A DNA stretch of 64,000 nt, from contig NZ_VFOM01000001.1 in NCBI RefSeq assembly GCF_006716125.1, positions 186,001 to 250,000 of the forward strand. Reading direction: 5' to 3'. The stretch's first letter is position 1. Every line of letters begins with the position of its first letter. The DNA comes from Homoserinimonas aerilata. Lineage in GTDB: Bacteria > Actinomycetota > Actinomycetes > Actinomycetales > Microbacteriaceae. Made by a program: the position numbers and the translations under genes. The notes beneath the pieces were generated by a model. It did no database searches. It saw only the letters and a program-made list of their open reading frames with translations, and was not told where the DNA came from. Positions 8,066 through 15,988 of the stretch are shown here, piece after piece.

Positions 8066-8973
8066 CCCAGCAGCCATTCACATCCGTCTGGTCGGATCTC
8101 GCCGCAGTCGAATACAGCCAGGGCTACAAGGAGGCCGGCGGCTACCGCACCCGGTACCTGCACGCGGGCGACACCTCCAAGCCGACCCTCATCATGATGC
8201 ACGGCATCACCGGACACGCTGAGGCGTACTCGCGCAACCTCCGTTCGCACTCTGAGCACTTCTCGTGCTGGGCGATCGACTTCATCGGTCACGGGTACTC
8301 GTCCAAGCCCGAGCATCCGCTGGAGATCAAGCACTACATCGACCAGGTGCTGTCGTTCATGGATGCGATCGGCGTTGAGAAGGCCTACTTCTCGGGCGAA
8401 TCCCTTGGCGGCTGGGTGGCCGCGAAGATCGCCCAGCTCTACCCTGAGCGGGTCGAGCGAGTCGTGCTCAACACGATGGGGGGCACGATGGCGAACCCGC
8501 AGGTGATGGAGCGCCTCTACACGCTCTCGATGGCTGCCGCAGAAGACCCCTCGTGGGAGCGGGTGAAGGCGCGGCTGGAGTGGCTGATGGCCGACCCGAG
8601 CATGGTGACGGATGACCTCATCAAGACCCGGCAGGCGATCTTCCAGCAGCCTGACTGGAAGATGGCGTGCGAGATGAACATGGCGCTGCAGGACCTGGAG
8701 ACGCGCAAGCGCAACATGATCTCGGATGACGACCTGCGGGCCGTCTCCGTGCCGGCCATGGTGCTGTGGACCACAAAAGACCCGTCAGGCCCCGTCGATG
8801 AGGGCCGCCGCATCGCGTCGCTCATCCCCGGCGGCAAGCTCGCGGTGATGGAGGAGTGCGGTCACTGGCCGCAGTATGAAGACGCCGAGACGTTCAACCG
8901 TCTGCACCTGAACTTCCTCCTCGGCAACGACGACCCGCAGGTGAAGAATCCCATCGAGGGTGGTGCCTCATGA
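8062..8973 (+). CDS. mhpC: Meta-cleavage product hydrolase, alpha/beta fold (MhpC-like)
   Basis: A 303-residue alpha/beta hydrolase with oxyanion motif MMHGITGHAE, nucleophile elbow GESLGG (Ser near 113), an Asp in TTKDPSGP and the final catalytic His in EECGHWPQYE. Placement between a ring hydroxylase and an extradiol dioxygenase indicates C-C bond hydrolysis of the ring-fission product (MhpC/BphD role), yielding 2-hydroxypenta-2,4-dienoate plus an acid. Both ends overlap neighbours by 4 bp (ATGA), so the three enzymes are translationally coupled. The gene symbol is by analogy; the exact side chain on the substrate cannot be read. Confidence 0.82.
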   Translation: MTQQPFTSVWSDLAAVEYSQGYKEAGGYRTRYLHAGDTSKPTLIMMHGITGHAEAYSRNLRSHSEHFSCWAIDFIGHGYSSKPEHPLEIKHYIDQVLSFMDAIGVEKAYFSGESLGGWVAAKIAQLYPERVERVVLNTMGGTMANPQVMERLYTLSMAAAEDPSWERVKARLEWLMADPSMVTDDLIKTRQAIFQQPDWKMACEMNMALQDLETRKRNMISDDDLRAVSVPAMVLWTTKDPSGPVDEGRRIASLIPGGKLAVMEECGHWPQYEDAETFNRLHLNFLLGNDDPQVKNPIEGGAS

Positions 8974-9917
8974 CGCTCGCGCTGGTGACGATGTCGCACA
9001 GCCCCCTGCTGGAGTTCGTCGACCCGCCCGCCGAGGTCAAGGCGCAGGTCGAGGTGGCCTTCGAGGCCGCGCGGGCATTCGTGAAGGACTACGACCCCGA
9101 CCTGGTGATCAACATCGGGCCAGACCACTACAACGGGTTCTTCTACGACATCATGCCGCCGTTCTGCATCGGCTATGAAGCGGTCGCGATCGGCGATTTC
9201 GGCACGCAGGCCGGCGCTCTGGATGTTCCCAAGGAGCTCGCAGCAGAACTCACCGATTACCTCATGCACCGCGACATCGACATGACAGTGTCTCTGCGCA
9301 TGGAGGTCGACCACGGTGCCGTGCAGCCGATGGAGATCATCTACGGCGACATCACGGCAAAGCCGATACTGCCGATCTTCGTCAACTCGGTGGCGCCTCC
9401 CTTCACGCCGCTTCGACGCATCCGGCAGCTCGGTGAAGGCATCGGTGCTTTCGTCAAGGAGCACCTCGCCGACAAGAAGGTGCTCATCATCGGGTCGGGT
9501 GGGCTTTCGCACGAACCCCCCGTGCCGCAGATCGCCACGGCGACCCCCGAGGTGCGCCAGTCGCTTCTCGGAGGTGGCCGCCACCTCACGCCCGAGGCGC
9601 GGGATGCGCGGCAGCAGCGCGTGATCAGCGCAGCGAAGGACTTCGCCGCCGGAATCAACGTGGTCAAGCCGCTCGCCCCCGAATGGGATCGGGAGCTCAT
9701 GCGCATTCTCGCGACGGGCGACCTCTCGCCCATCGACGAGTGGAGCCCCGATGAGATGACCGAGGTCGCAGGCAACTCCTCGCATGAGGTTCGCACGTGG
9801 ATCGCCGCCTACGCGGCCCTCGGTGTCGTCGGCGAATACACGGTCGACTACTCCTTCTATCGGCCGATCCCCGAGTACATCGCCGGCTTCGGCGTCACCA
9901 TCGCGTCGCTGAAGTAG
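8970..9917 (+). CDS. mhpB: 2,3-dihydroxyphenylpropionate 1,2-dioxygenase-like class III extradiol dioxygenase
   Basis: The 315-residue protein belongs to the LigB/MhpB superfamily of Fe(II) extradiol dioxygenases. Visible marks are MTLALVTMSHSPLLE with the N-terminal His, INIGPDHYNGFF, SLRMEVDHGAVQP and IIGSGGLSHEPP, giving the conserved histidines and acidic residues; length equals MhpB (about 314). It opens 2,3-dihydroxyphenylpropionate-like catechols to the yellow meta-cleavage acid used by the upstream hydrolase. It is the last gene of the operon; mhpD, mhpE and mhpF equivalents are not in the window, so the dienoate must be handled elsewhere. Confidence 0.88.
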   Translation: MTLALVTMSHSPLLEFVDPPAEVKAQVEVAFEAARAFVKDYDPDLVINIGPDHYNGFFYDIMPPFCIGYEAVAIGDFGTQAGALDVPKELAAELTDYLMHRDIDMTVSLRMEVDHGAVQPMEIIYGDITAKPILPIFVNSVAPPFTPLRRIRQLGEGIGAFVKEHLADKKVLIIGSGGLSHEPPVPQIATATPEVRQSLLGGGRHLTPEARDARQQRVISAAKDFAAGINVVKPLAPEWDRELMRILATGDLSPIDEWSPDEMTEVAGNSSHEVRTWIAAYAALGVVGEYTVDYSFYRPIPEYIAGFGVTIASLK

Positions 9918-9940
9918 CTGGACTCCGCCCGGGCTGAGGC

Positions 9941-10003
9941 GTTTTCTGCGGTTCGAGGCGCTTGAACCCACCGCGGCGGTTGTCGCCTCGAACCGCCGAA
10001 AAC
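9941..10003. terminator. Long stem-loop (20-bp arms) between convergent genes
   Basis: GTTTTCTGCGGTTCGAGGCG at 9941-9960 is the reverse complement of 9984-10003 at 19 of 20 positions, with a 23-nt loop. It fills the gap between the dioxygenase stop (9917) and the ATP-grasp stop (10028). The arms start with GTTTTC and end with GAAAAC, so transcripts from either side would end in a hairpin followed by a few U residues; a bidirectional terminator is the simplest reading. Confidence 0.7.
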
Positions 10004-10027
10004 AGCTCGCGGCTCGAGCGGCGCGCC

Positions 10028-11218
10028 TCAACTCTCCGGGATGGGCTCCTTCGGCAGCTTGCGCACGCGCGCACGCCGCCGTCGCCGCTCGGGGATCATG
10101 GAGCGCATCTCCTCGAGTCGGCCGAAGCACAGCATCCGGTCGCCCGCCTCGAGCAGTACGTTCTTGCGGGGGTTCGGGATGACCTGGGTGCCGCGGTGGA
10201 GGGTGAGCACGGTGATGTCTCGCTCCCACAGCCCCGATTCGCCGAGAGTCTTGCCCACCAGGTCGGCGTTGGTGTGCACGAGCAGTTCGGCGACGCCGTA
10301 GCCGGTTGAGACGCTGAGCCTCTGGCGCACGTCGATCTCGGGGAAGGCGACCTGGTTGGCGATGAAGTCGATGATGGCGCCGGCCACGTCGAGCCCGGTG
10401 GCCGTCTCGATGCCCTGAAGGCCGGGCGAAGAGTTGACCTCCATGACGAGCGGCCCGTCGTTGCCTTCGAGCATGTCGACGCCCGCGACGCGCAGACCCA
10501 TGATCTGAGCGGCCCGCACGGCCGCCTGCTCGTATGCGGGCGTCAGTTCGACCGGCTCGACGGTGCCGCCGCGGTGCACATTCGACCGGAACTCGTCACC
10601 GACTGCGACGCGCCGCATGGCCGCGACAACACGGTCACCGACGACGAGGGCCCGGATGTCCCTCCCGCGGCTCTCCGAGATGAAGCTCTGGATGAGCACG
10701 TTCTGTTTGGTGGAGTGCAGTGTCTCGATGATGGCTTCGGCGATCTTCACTTCGGGGGCGAGGATGACCCCGATGCCCTGAGTGCCTTCGAGCAGCTTGA
10801 TGACGACGGGCGCGCCGCCGACGCGTTCGATGGCGAGTCGAACATCCGCTCTGCTGTGCACGAAGGCGGTGGCGGGCATGCCGATGTTGTGGCGCGAGAG
10901 GATCTGGGTTGCGCGCAGTTTGTCGCGTGAGTTGGTGATGCCGTTGGCGGTGTTGGGCGTGTACACGTCCATCTGTTCGAACTGGCGCACGACGGCGGTG
11001 CCGAAGTAGGTGATGGAGTTGCCGATGCGGGGCAGTACGGCGTCGTAGTCGGAGAGCAGCCGGCCGCGGTACTGCAGGTCGGGTTCGTCACCGGAGAGGT
11101 CGATCGCGAAGCGCAGTGTGTTGAGCACTTTCACGTTGTGGCCGCGCTGCACGGCTGCCGCGCGCAGCCGCTGCGTCGAGTACGCCTGTGGGGCACGCGA
11201 GAGTATTGCAAGTTTCAT
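10028..11218 (-). CDS. RimK-like ATP-grasp ligase with C-terminal RCK_C (TrkA-C) domain
   Basis: The 396-residue product is longer than E. coli RimK (300). The N-terminal 290 residues are the RimK preATP-grasp and ATP-grasp fold: MKLAILSRAPQAYSTQRL, KLRATQILSRHNIGMP, VVIKLLEGTQGIGV, and metal-binding VMEVNSSPGLQGIE. Residues about 305-385 (GYGVAELLVHTNADLVGKTL through LLEAGDRMLCFG) match the RCK_C/TrkA-C domain, a nucleotide- or ligand-sensing module. RimK enzymes add glutamates to the C-terminus of ribosomal protein S6 or make poly-glutamate. Start ATG 11216-11218; the divergent protease gene starts only 17 bp away. Confidence 0.88.
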   Translation of the reverse strand: MKLAILSRAPQAYSTQRLRAAAVQRGHNVKVLNTLRFAIDLSGDEPDLQYRGRLLSDYDAVLPRIGNSITYFGTAVVRQFEQMDVYTPNTANGITNSRDKLRATQILSRHNIGMPATAFVHSRADVRLAIERVGGAPVVIKLLEGTQGIGVILAPEVKIAEAIIETLHSTKQNVLIQSFISESRGRDIRALVVGDRVVAAMRRVAVGDEFRSNVHRGGTVEPVELTPAYEQAAVRAAQIMGLRVAGVDMLEGNDGPLVMEVNSSPGLQGIETATGLDVAGAIIDFIANQVAFPEIDVRQRLSVSTGYGVAELLVHTNADLVGKTLGESGLWERDITVLTLHRGTQVIPNPRKNVLLEAGDRMLCFGRLEEMRSMIPERRRRRARVRKLPKEPIPES

Positions 11219-11235
11219 CGTGAACCCCTGCCAAG

Positions 11236-11718
11236 ATGGTGTTTGTGAGAGACGACCTCCATTCAAGCACCATCGTGGGATGGCGCGAATGGGTGAGCCT
11301 GCCCGATATCGGCGTGCCGTGGGTGAAGGCGAAGATCGACACGGGTGCGCGCAGTTCTGCGTTGCACGCCTTCGATATCGAGGAGCTCGATGGCGGTGAG
11401 CGGGTGCGCTTCTGGGTGCGCCCGTGGCAGCGTTCTGTCGAGGATGTGGTGCAGGTGGAGTGCGCGGTGCACGACCGCCGAAGGGTGCGCAGTTCGTCGG
11501 GGCACAGTGAGGAGCGCTTCGTGGTGCTGCTCGATGTCGAGATCTTCGGTCGCACGGTGACGGCCGAGACGACGCTGAGCAATCGCGACCAGATGGGGTT
11601 CCGGATGCTCATTGGCCGTCAGGCGCTGAGGCAGGGTTTCGTGGTGCATCCGGGCAGGTCGTTTCTGGCGGGGCGCGCGCCGAAGCTGATCCGTCGCCGC
11701 AACCGCGATCACGCGTAG
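11236..11718 (+). CDS. RimB-like retropepsin-fold protease (ATP-dependent zinc protease family)
   Basis: A 160-residue protein with the aspartyl-protease-like signature AKIDTGARSSALHAF (Asp near residue 35) followed by a beta-rich body and GFRMLIGRQALRQGFVVHPGRSFL. This family was first named a zinc protease but has a retropepsin fold and is commonly linked to rimK; in Pseudomonas, RimB works with RimK in modifying ribosomal protein S6. Divergent pairing with the ATP-grasp ligase here, 17 bp apart, supports a ligase/protease couple. The ATG at 11236 lacks a visible Shine-Dalgarno; GTG at 11239 is an alternative. The C-terminus is basic. Confidence 0.82.
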   Translation: MVFVRDDLHSSTIVGWREWVSLPDIGVPWVKAKIDTGARSSALHAFDIEELDGGERVRFWVRPWQRSVEDVVQVECAVHDRRRVRSSSGHSEERFVVLLDVEIFGRTVTAETTLSNRDQMGFRMLIGRQALRQGFVVHPGRSFLAGRAPKLIRRRNRDHA

Positions 11719-11789
11719 ACGGCCTCATCCCGCACAAAGCATCGACGTAGTGTTTGCACGACTTAGTACTTGCATAGTCCTATATATGT

Positions 11790-11804
11790 GTGATCTCATA
11801 TCAC
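11790..11804. promoter_or_regulatory. Inverted repeat at the PadR start, possible autoregulatory operator
   Basis: GTGAT-N5-ATCAC ends one base before the ATG of the PadR gene, in an unusually AT-rich stretch (CCTATATATG) that may hold the -10 element. No Shine-Dalgarno separates it from the start codon, so the mRNA leader is probably very short. Binding by PadR is inferred from position. Confidence 0.4.
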
Positions 11805-11805
11805 C

Positions 11806-12327
11806 ATGAGCTTGAAACACGCGGTCCTCGGCCTCCTCGACCTCTCGCCGCTGAGCGGCTACGACCTCAAGAAGGCATTCGACGGCACAGTCGCGCACTT
11901 CTGGTCAGCCGACCAGGCGCAGATCTACCGCACCCTGACCGCGCTCGTCGATGCCGAGCTCGCCGCCATCGAGGTCATCGAAGGCGACGGGCGACCGAGC
12001 CGCAAGGTGCACCACGTCACCGAGGCGGGCCGCGCCGAGCTCGACCGCTGGTTGCAGGCCGACCCAGAGCCGGCGGTCGCCCGCAACGGCTTTCTCGCCA
12101 AGGTCTTCTTCTCGCCACGCCTCGACGATGACGGGGTGCGCCGGATGCTGGCTGCGCGTCGTACCGCAGTCGAGGGGTCGCTGGGGATGCTCACCGCGCT
12201 CTCCGAGGAGGAGGGCGAACCGTCGAGCCGAGAGGAGCGCCTGCGCCTGGCGACCCTCCGCAACGGGATCGCGCACGGCAGGGCCGAACTGGGCTGGCTT
12301 GACGAGATCGAGAAGGAACTCTCCTGA
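11806..12327 (+). CDS. PadR-family transcriptional regulator
   Basis: The 173-residue protein starts MSLKHAVLGLLDLSPLSGYDLKKAF, the standard PadR winged-helix opening, with the wing region QIYRTLTALVDAELAAIE and VTEAGRAELDRWL, followed by a C-terminal helical dimerisation domain (about 95-173, 'Vir_act_alpha_C' type). It probably represses its own operon. Its stop codon shares bases with the next ATG (TGATG at 12325-12329), so the hydrolase is translationally coupled. Confidence 0.92.
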   Translation: MSLKHAVLGLLDLSPLSGYDLKKAFDGTVAHFWSADQAQIYRTLTALVDAELAAIEVIEGDGRPSRKVHHVTEAGRAELDRWLQADPEPAVARNGFLAKVFFSPRLDDDGVRRMLAARRTAVEGSLGMLTALSEEEGEPSSREERLRLATLRNGIAHGRAELGWLDEIEKELS

Positions 12328-13097
12328 TGCATGTCCTCGAAGCGCATGACGATGCCGACACGAGCACACTCTTCCTGCACGGCGGCAATGTCGCCGGCTG
12401 GATGTGGACGGAACAGGTCAGCGGCCTGCCCGAGCATCACTGTCTGGTTCCCGACCTGCCCGGCTTCGGGGCATCCGCCGACCTCGACTGGACTTCGCTC
12501 GCCGACGTCGCCGACCGGCTCGCCGAGCTCGTGCGGCGGCGGGCGCGCGGCGGGAGGGCGCACATCGTGGGGCTCTCCCTGGGCGCGGTGATCGGCACGG
12601 TGCTCACGGCACGGCATCCGGATGTCGTGCGCTCGGCCATGCTCACGGGGGCGACCCTGACCGGGGTCACCGGGGCGACGCGCACCTTCGGCCTCCTGCA
12701 GCTGAAGGTGTGGGAGAAGCGCTGGTACTGGGCGGCGCAGGCCCGCACGTTCCAGATGCCGGCTGACACTGTCGACGTGTTCATCGAGACGGGGATGGGA
12801 ATCCGCAGGGCGACCGCGGAGGCCATGATGCGCGAACTCTACGACGGGGTGGCCGCGAGCGAACTCGACGGCCTGCGTGGCGTGCGTATGCCGATACTGG
12901 CGCTCGCCGGCGAACGCGAGCCACGCCTCGCTCACAACGACCTCGCCGAGCTGGTGTCGCGCTCAGAGCTGGTGACGGCCCGCGTCGTGCCGGGCATGCA
13001 TCACGCGTGGAATGCCGAGAACCCAGAGCTGTTCAACGCGGTCATGCGCGAGTGGCTCCTCGACGGGCGGGTGCACCCCGAGCTGCTCGCCCCCTGA
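12327..13097 (+). CDS. Alpha/beta hydrolase, unknown substrate
   Basis: A 256-residue alpha/beta hydrolase: oxyanion loop LFLHGGNVAGWMW, strand/loop LVPDLPGFGASAD, nucleophile elbow GLSLGA (Ser near 91), and a late MHHAWNAENPELF supplying the catalytic His; the acid is probably in LAGEREPRL, where a Glu rather than Asp is seen. The PadR gene upstream suggests the substrate or its product is a toxic small molecule (inference). The stop at 13095-13097 runs straight into a 14-bp tandem repeat. Confidence 0.85.
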   Translation: MHVLEAHDDADTSTLFLHGGNVAGWMWTEQVSGLPEHHCLVPDLPGFGASADLDWTSLADVADRLAELVRRRARGGRAHIVGLSLGAVIGTVLTARHPDVVRSAMLTGATLTGVTGATRTFGLLQLKVWEKRWYWAAQARTFQMPADTVDVFIETGMGIRRATAEAMMRELYDGVAASELDGLRGVRMPILALAGEREPRLAHNDLAELVSRSELVTARVVPGMHHAWNAENPELFNAVMREWLLDGRVHPELLAP

Positions 13098-13152
13098 CGA
13101 CGGCAGCAGGACGACAGCAGCGTGACGACAGCAGCGTGACGGCAGCAGCAGG
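13097..13152. repeat. Four tandem 14-bp units filling a convergent gap
   Basis: Units ACGACGGCAGCAGG, ACGACAGCAGCGTG, ACGACAGCAGCGTG and ACGGCAGCAGCAGG lie head to tail at 13097, 13111, 13125 and 13139. They occupy the whole space between the hydrolase stop and the stop of the next, convergent gene at 13154. Units 2 and 3 are identical, so copy number may vary between strains. Confidence 0.85.
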
Positions 13153-13153
13153 T

Positions 13154-13390
13154 TCAGGCGGGCGGCCGCCGTGGTGCGCGTCGCGGTGGGGGAGGCGGCA
13201 CCTGCTTCGCCGCGCTGACTTCGGAGAGCGGGATGGTCACGGGCCCGCGCCGGGTCTCCACGGTGCAGTCGTCGTCGCTGCGAGCGATGAGTTCACCGAG
13301 CGCATCGCTGAAGCCTCCGGGGATGCGCCGCCGCACGGTCATCCGGGTCCCCAGCGGAACCGCCCTGATGAGGTCCACCGGATGCGTCAT
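13154..13390 (-). CDS. Small conserved actinobacterial protein (SH3-like, GNAT N-terminal-domain-like)
   Basis: The 78-residue product (MTHPVDLIRAVPLGTRMTVRRRIPGG...) has alternating hydrophobic and charged residues consistent with a small beta-barrel: TRMTVRRRIPGGFSDALGEL, then DCTVETRRGPVTIPLSEVSAAKQVP, and ends in a Pro/Arg tail. It resembles the N-terminal beta domain found in front of some actinobacterial GNAT proteins, here standing alone. Function unknown. Start ATG at 13388-13390. Confidence 0.65.
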   Translation of the reverse strand: MTHPVDLIRAVPLGTRMTVRRRIPGGFSDALGELIARSDDDCTVETRRGPVTIPLSEVSAAKQVPPPPPRRAPRRPPA

Positions 13391-13506
13391 GACGCCAGCC
13401 TATTGGCGTTGTCAGGTGGGCCGGGGCTGACATCTGGCCCTCATGCGCTGCGTGAAATGCGGCGGGCGGATGTTCGTTACGGTTGAGAGGTCGAAAGGGT
13501 CAGGCA

Positions 13507-13995
13507 GTGTCAGCAGTGAGTGGTGCAGAGCCCGCACGTCGCTTCGGCGGCTTCGGGGTGTTCGTCATTGTCGCCGGTATCGTGATGGCGCTCTGGGTGT
13601 CGTTCGGGCGGGCGCTGTTCGGGGTGGCCGGTGAGCTCACCCCGGTGTTCGCGATCACGATCGGTTTTGCGATCGGCGCGCTGCACTTCTTCGGCGGCAA
13701 GGCGATCATGCGCACGGCGCGACTCGGCAGGCACACGCGGGTGCAGACCTATGTGACGCTCGGCCTGTCGTGGTTCTGCGGCATCCTGTTCGGCTTCATG
13801 ATTCCCGACGTGACACCGTCGGGCCTGCAGACGATTCTTTCGGGCGGCGAGGAGCCCGGGCTGAGTATCGCTGTGGGGTTGGCGAATCCGCTCGGGATCG
13901 TCTGCATCACGGCATCCGTCTTCACGCTCGTCTTCGCCCATAATGACACTCGCGAGCCCGTCAATGAGGATGACGACGAGTTCGTCCTCGACTGA
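13507..13995 (+). CDS. Unknown four-helix membrane protein
   Basis: I do not recognise a named family. The 162-residue protein has four predicted membrane helices (around residues 15-37, 42-62, 80-100 and 120-140) and an acidic tail NEDDDEFVLD. The GTG at 13507 follows AAAGGG at a proper distance; a TTG at 13483 is in frame but has no better signal. It is flanked by genes transcribed toward it, so it is probably monocistronic. Confidence 0.75.
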   Translation: MSAVSGAEPARRFGGFGVFVIVAGIVMALWVSFGRALFGVAGELTPVFAITIGFAIGALHFFGGKAIMRTARLGRHTRVQTYVTLGLSWFCGILFGFMIPDVTPSGLQTILSGGEEPGLSIAVGLANPLGIVCITASVFTLVFAHNDTREPVNEDDDEFVLD

Positions 13996-14007
13996 GGCCG
14001 GCCGCTC

Positions 14008-14049
14008 GAGGCGCGCCGGCTCAGCACTGAGGCATGCCGGCTCAGCGTT
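14008..14049. repeat. Two tandem 21-bp units in a convergent gap
   Basis: GAGGCGCGCCGGCTCAGCACT (14008) and GAGGCATGCCGGCTCAGCGTT (14029) match at 17 of 21 positions and reach into the stop codon of the flavin reductase gene. A shorter relative, GAGGCCGGCCGCTC, precedes them. Confidence 0.6.
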
Positions 14050-14632
14050 GCGGCACGACCGTCAGCACGCGGGTCACGAACTCGTAGTACGACTCCATGA
14101 AGCCTCCGAGGAACGCGGCGGTTCCGTCGTTGCTGACTTCGCCGTCGTCGGCGATGAGCCCCTCGGTGATGTGGATGTACGCCTCAGGAGAGTTCATCTG
14201 CGGTGAGTTGCAGAAGCTGAGCACGCTGCGCAGGTTCTGCTGGGCGACGGCGGTGCCGATCTGGCCGATCGAGCCGCCGATCACGGCGGATGGTTTGCCT
14301 GCGAACGAGTTCTGCCCCCACGGGCGGCTCGCCCAGTCGATGGCGTTCTTCAGCCCGCCCGGGATGGCCCGGTTGTATTCGGGGGTCACGAACAGCAGGG
14401 CGTCGACGGATGCGATGGCATCCTTCAGCGCGCGGCCCTCCGGTGGGTAGTCGGCGTCGTAGTCGTAGCTGTACAGCGGCAGGTCGCGGATGGGGATCTC
14501 GACGAATTCGAGGCCGTCTGGCGCGAGCCTGATGAGCGCCTTCGCGAGGCGCCGGTTGACGGATGCCTTCGCCAGGCTTCCGACAAAATATCCGACCGTG
14601 TAGGGCGGTTCGTGGTGGTGGACCTCAGCCAT
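14042..14632 (-). CDS. NADPH-dependent FMN reductase
   Basis: A 196-residue flavodoxin-fold reductase. It shows the FMN-phosphate loop GSLAKASVNRRLAKAL, the TPEYNRAIPGGLKNAIDW signature typical of the ChrR/azoreductase-like NADPH:FMN reductases, and GGSIGQIGTAVAQQNLR. It probably reduces quinones or flavin and protects against redox stress. Start ATG 14630-14632. Monocistronic by context. Confidence 0.9.
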   Translation of the reverse strand: MAEVHHHEPPYTVGYFVGSLAKASVNRRLAKALIRLAPDGLEFVEIPIRDLPLYSYDYDADYPPEGRALKDAIASVDALLFVTPEYNRAIPGGLKNAIDWASRPWGQNSFAGKPSAVIGGSIGQIGTAVAQQNLRSVLSFCNSPQMNSPEAYIHITEGLIADDGEVSNDGTAAFLGGFMESYYEFVTRVLTVVPQR

Positions 14633-14785
14633 GATGCGTTCCTCTCGCTCGCTCAGAACGCCGGCGGGTCGGCCCGCCGACTGCTCATCACGCTAGACCT
14701 GCGGGGGTGCGCCGTACAGGCTTGGGGCTCGCTTTCCCGGCATCGTCACGGGATGCGCGCCGCGGGCCTCAGATGAGGTGCACCT

Positions 14786-15031
14786 TCAGGCGAGCGCTTC
14801 GACCTTGCTGCGCAGTTCGGCGTCGCTCGGCTCCACCAGGTGGCTGGCGTCGGGGAACACGATCACGGGGATGTTGGTGCGTCCGCTGATGGACTGCGCC
14901 ACCTGCGCTGCGTCGACGTCCGCTTCGAGGTCGATGTATGTGTAGTCGGTGCCGAGCTCGTCGAGAAGTTTCTTGGAGCGGCGGCAGTCTCCGCACCATT
15001 CGGCGCCGTACATGGTGATCTTCTGGCTCAT
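14786..15031 (-). CDS. Glutaredoxin-like protein, mycoredoxin type
   Basis: The 81-residue thioredoxin-fold protein has its active site at residues 13-16 (C-G-D-C), the cis-Pro in TNIPVIVF and C-terminal DASHLVEPSDAELRSKV. The CGDC/CGYC type in actinobacteria is mycoredoxin, which reduces mycothiol mixed disulfides. Its ATG overlaps the stop of the upstream gene (TCAT on the plus strand, 15028-15031), so the two are coupled. Confidence 0.85.
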   Translation of the reverse strand: MSQKITMYGAEWCGDCRRSKKLLDELGTDYTYIDLEADVDAAQVAQSISGRTNIPVIVFPDASHLVEPSDAELRSKVEALA

Positions 15032-15918
15032 GCTGAGGGGGAACGTGCGAGCGTGGGCAGGAATTCCGCCGCCCCCTCAGGTTCGATCGCCGCCAGCACG
15101 CGCCGGCGCAGCGCGTTCGAGCGTTCGGCGAATCCGCGTTGCCGCTGCACGTATTCGGCTTTGCCGTCGGGCGTTTCGATGGCGACGGGTGTGTAGCCCC
15201 AGTCGCGCAGGTCGTATGGCGACGCCTCCATGTCGAGGGTGCGGATGTCCCGGGCCAGTTCGAAGCTGTCGAGCAGCAGTTCGCCGGGCACGAGTGGCCC
15301 CAGCTTGGCGGCCCATTTGTATACGTCCATGCCGGCGTGCAGGCATCCGGGTTGTTCCAGTTCGGGCTGGTTGTCGCGGGTGGGGCGCAGCTTGTTGAGG
15401 GGGAGCGCGTCGGGGGTGAAGAACCGGTAGGCGTCGAAGTGGCTGCAGGTGATGCGGCTGGTTTCGACGACGGCGTCGGTGCCGTCGGGGCCGAGTCGCA
15501 GTGGTACCTCGTGTCGTGTGCTGTCGGACCTGTAGGCCATCGCCCATTCGTGCAGGCCGAAGCATCCGAAGTTTGCGGGTCTCGCTGCGGTGCGCCCCAG
15601 GAGTGTTGCGATGAAGCGGATGCTTCGGCCTCTCGCCTGCAGCAGGGCTTCTGTGTCGACGACCAGGCTGTCGCCTTCGTCTGCTCGGCGGTACCACTTC
15701 CATCCGGCGCGTTCTTTGCCCGCGGCACCCTCGAGCGTGACGCCGGCGCCCGGATGCCAGCGACGCAGCAGTGAGGGTCGCAGCGGGTAGTAGGTGAACA
15801 GAAAGTCTTCGACGGGGTGTGTGGTGCCGGCCTGCTGGCGCGCGCGCCACCCGGCGGTGAACGCGTCGGCCCGCTGCTGGTGCGCCTGCTCGCGTTCGCG
15901 CCATTCGGTCTCACGCAT
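15028..15918 (-). CDS. Conserved actinobacterial protein, often labelled 3-methyladenine DNA glycosylase
   Basis: A soluble 296-residue protein with the motifs HPVEDFLFTYYPLRPSLLRRWHPGAGVTLEGA, ANFGCFGLHEWAMAYR, RITCSHFDAYRFFTPDALPLN and GCLHAGMDVYKWAAKLGP. I recognise it as a widespread actinobacterial family usually annotated as 3-methyladenine DNA glycosylase, although I see none of the known glycosylase folds or catalytic motifs; the label may be historical. The many conserved His, Cys, Trp and Tyr residues suggest a catalytic or cofactor-binding protein. Its last codon overlaps the mycoredoxin start. Confidence 0.65.
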   Translation of the reverse strand: MRETEWREREQAHQQRADAFTAGWRARQQAGTTHPVEDFLFTYYPLRPSLLRRWHPGAGVTLEGAAGKERAGWKWYRRADEGDSLVVDTEALLQARGRSIRFIATLLGRTAARPANFGCFGLHEWAMAYRSDSTRHEVPLRLGPDGTDAVVETSRITCSHFDAYRFFTPDALPLNKLRPTRDNQPELEQPGCLHAGMDVYKWAAKLGPLVPGELLLDSFELARDIRTLDMEASPYDLRDWGYTPVAIETPDGKAEYVQRQRGFAERSNALRRRVLAAIEPEGAAEFLPTLARSPSA

Positions 15919-15988
15919 CCTGCCCCCTTTCCGTCCCCTCTATCTTCGCCCCGCGGCCGTATCGACGCACCCCGAGTATGCTCGCCGG

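Noticed and set aside
13443..13634. Short plus-strand frame starting MRCVKCGGRMFVT (zinc-ribbon-like)
   Set aside because: It runs out of frame into the membrane-protein gene at 13507, which has better codon use and its own ribosome site.
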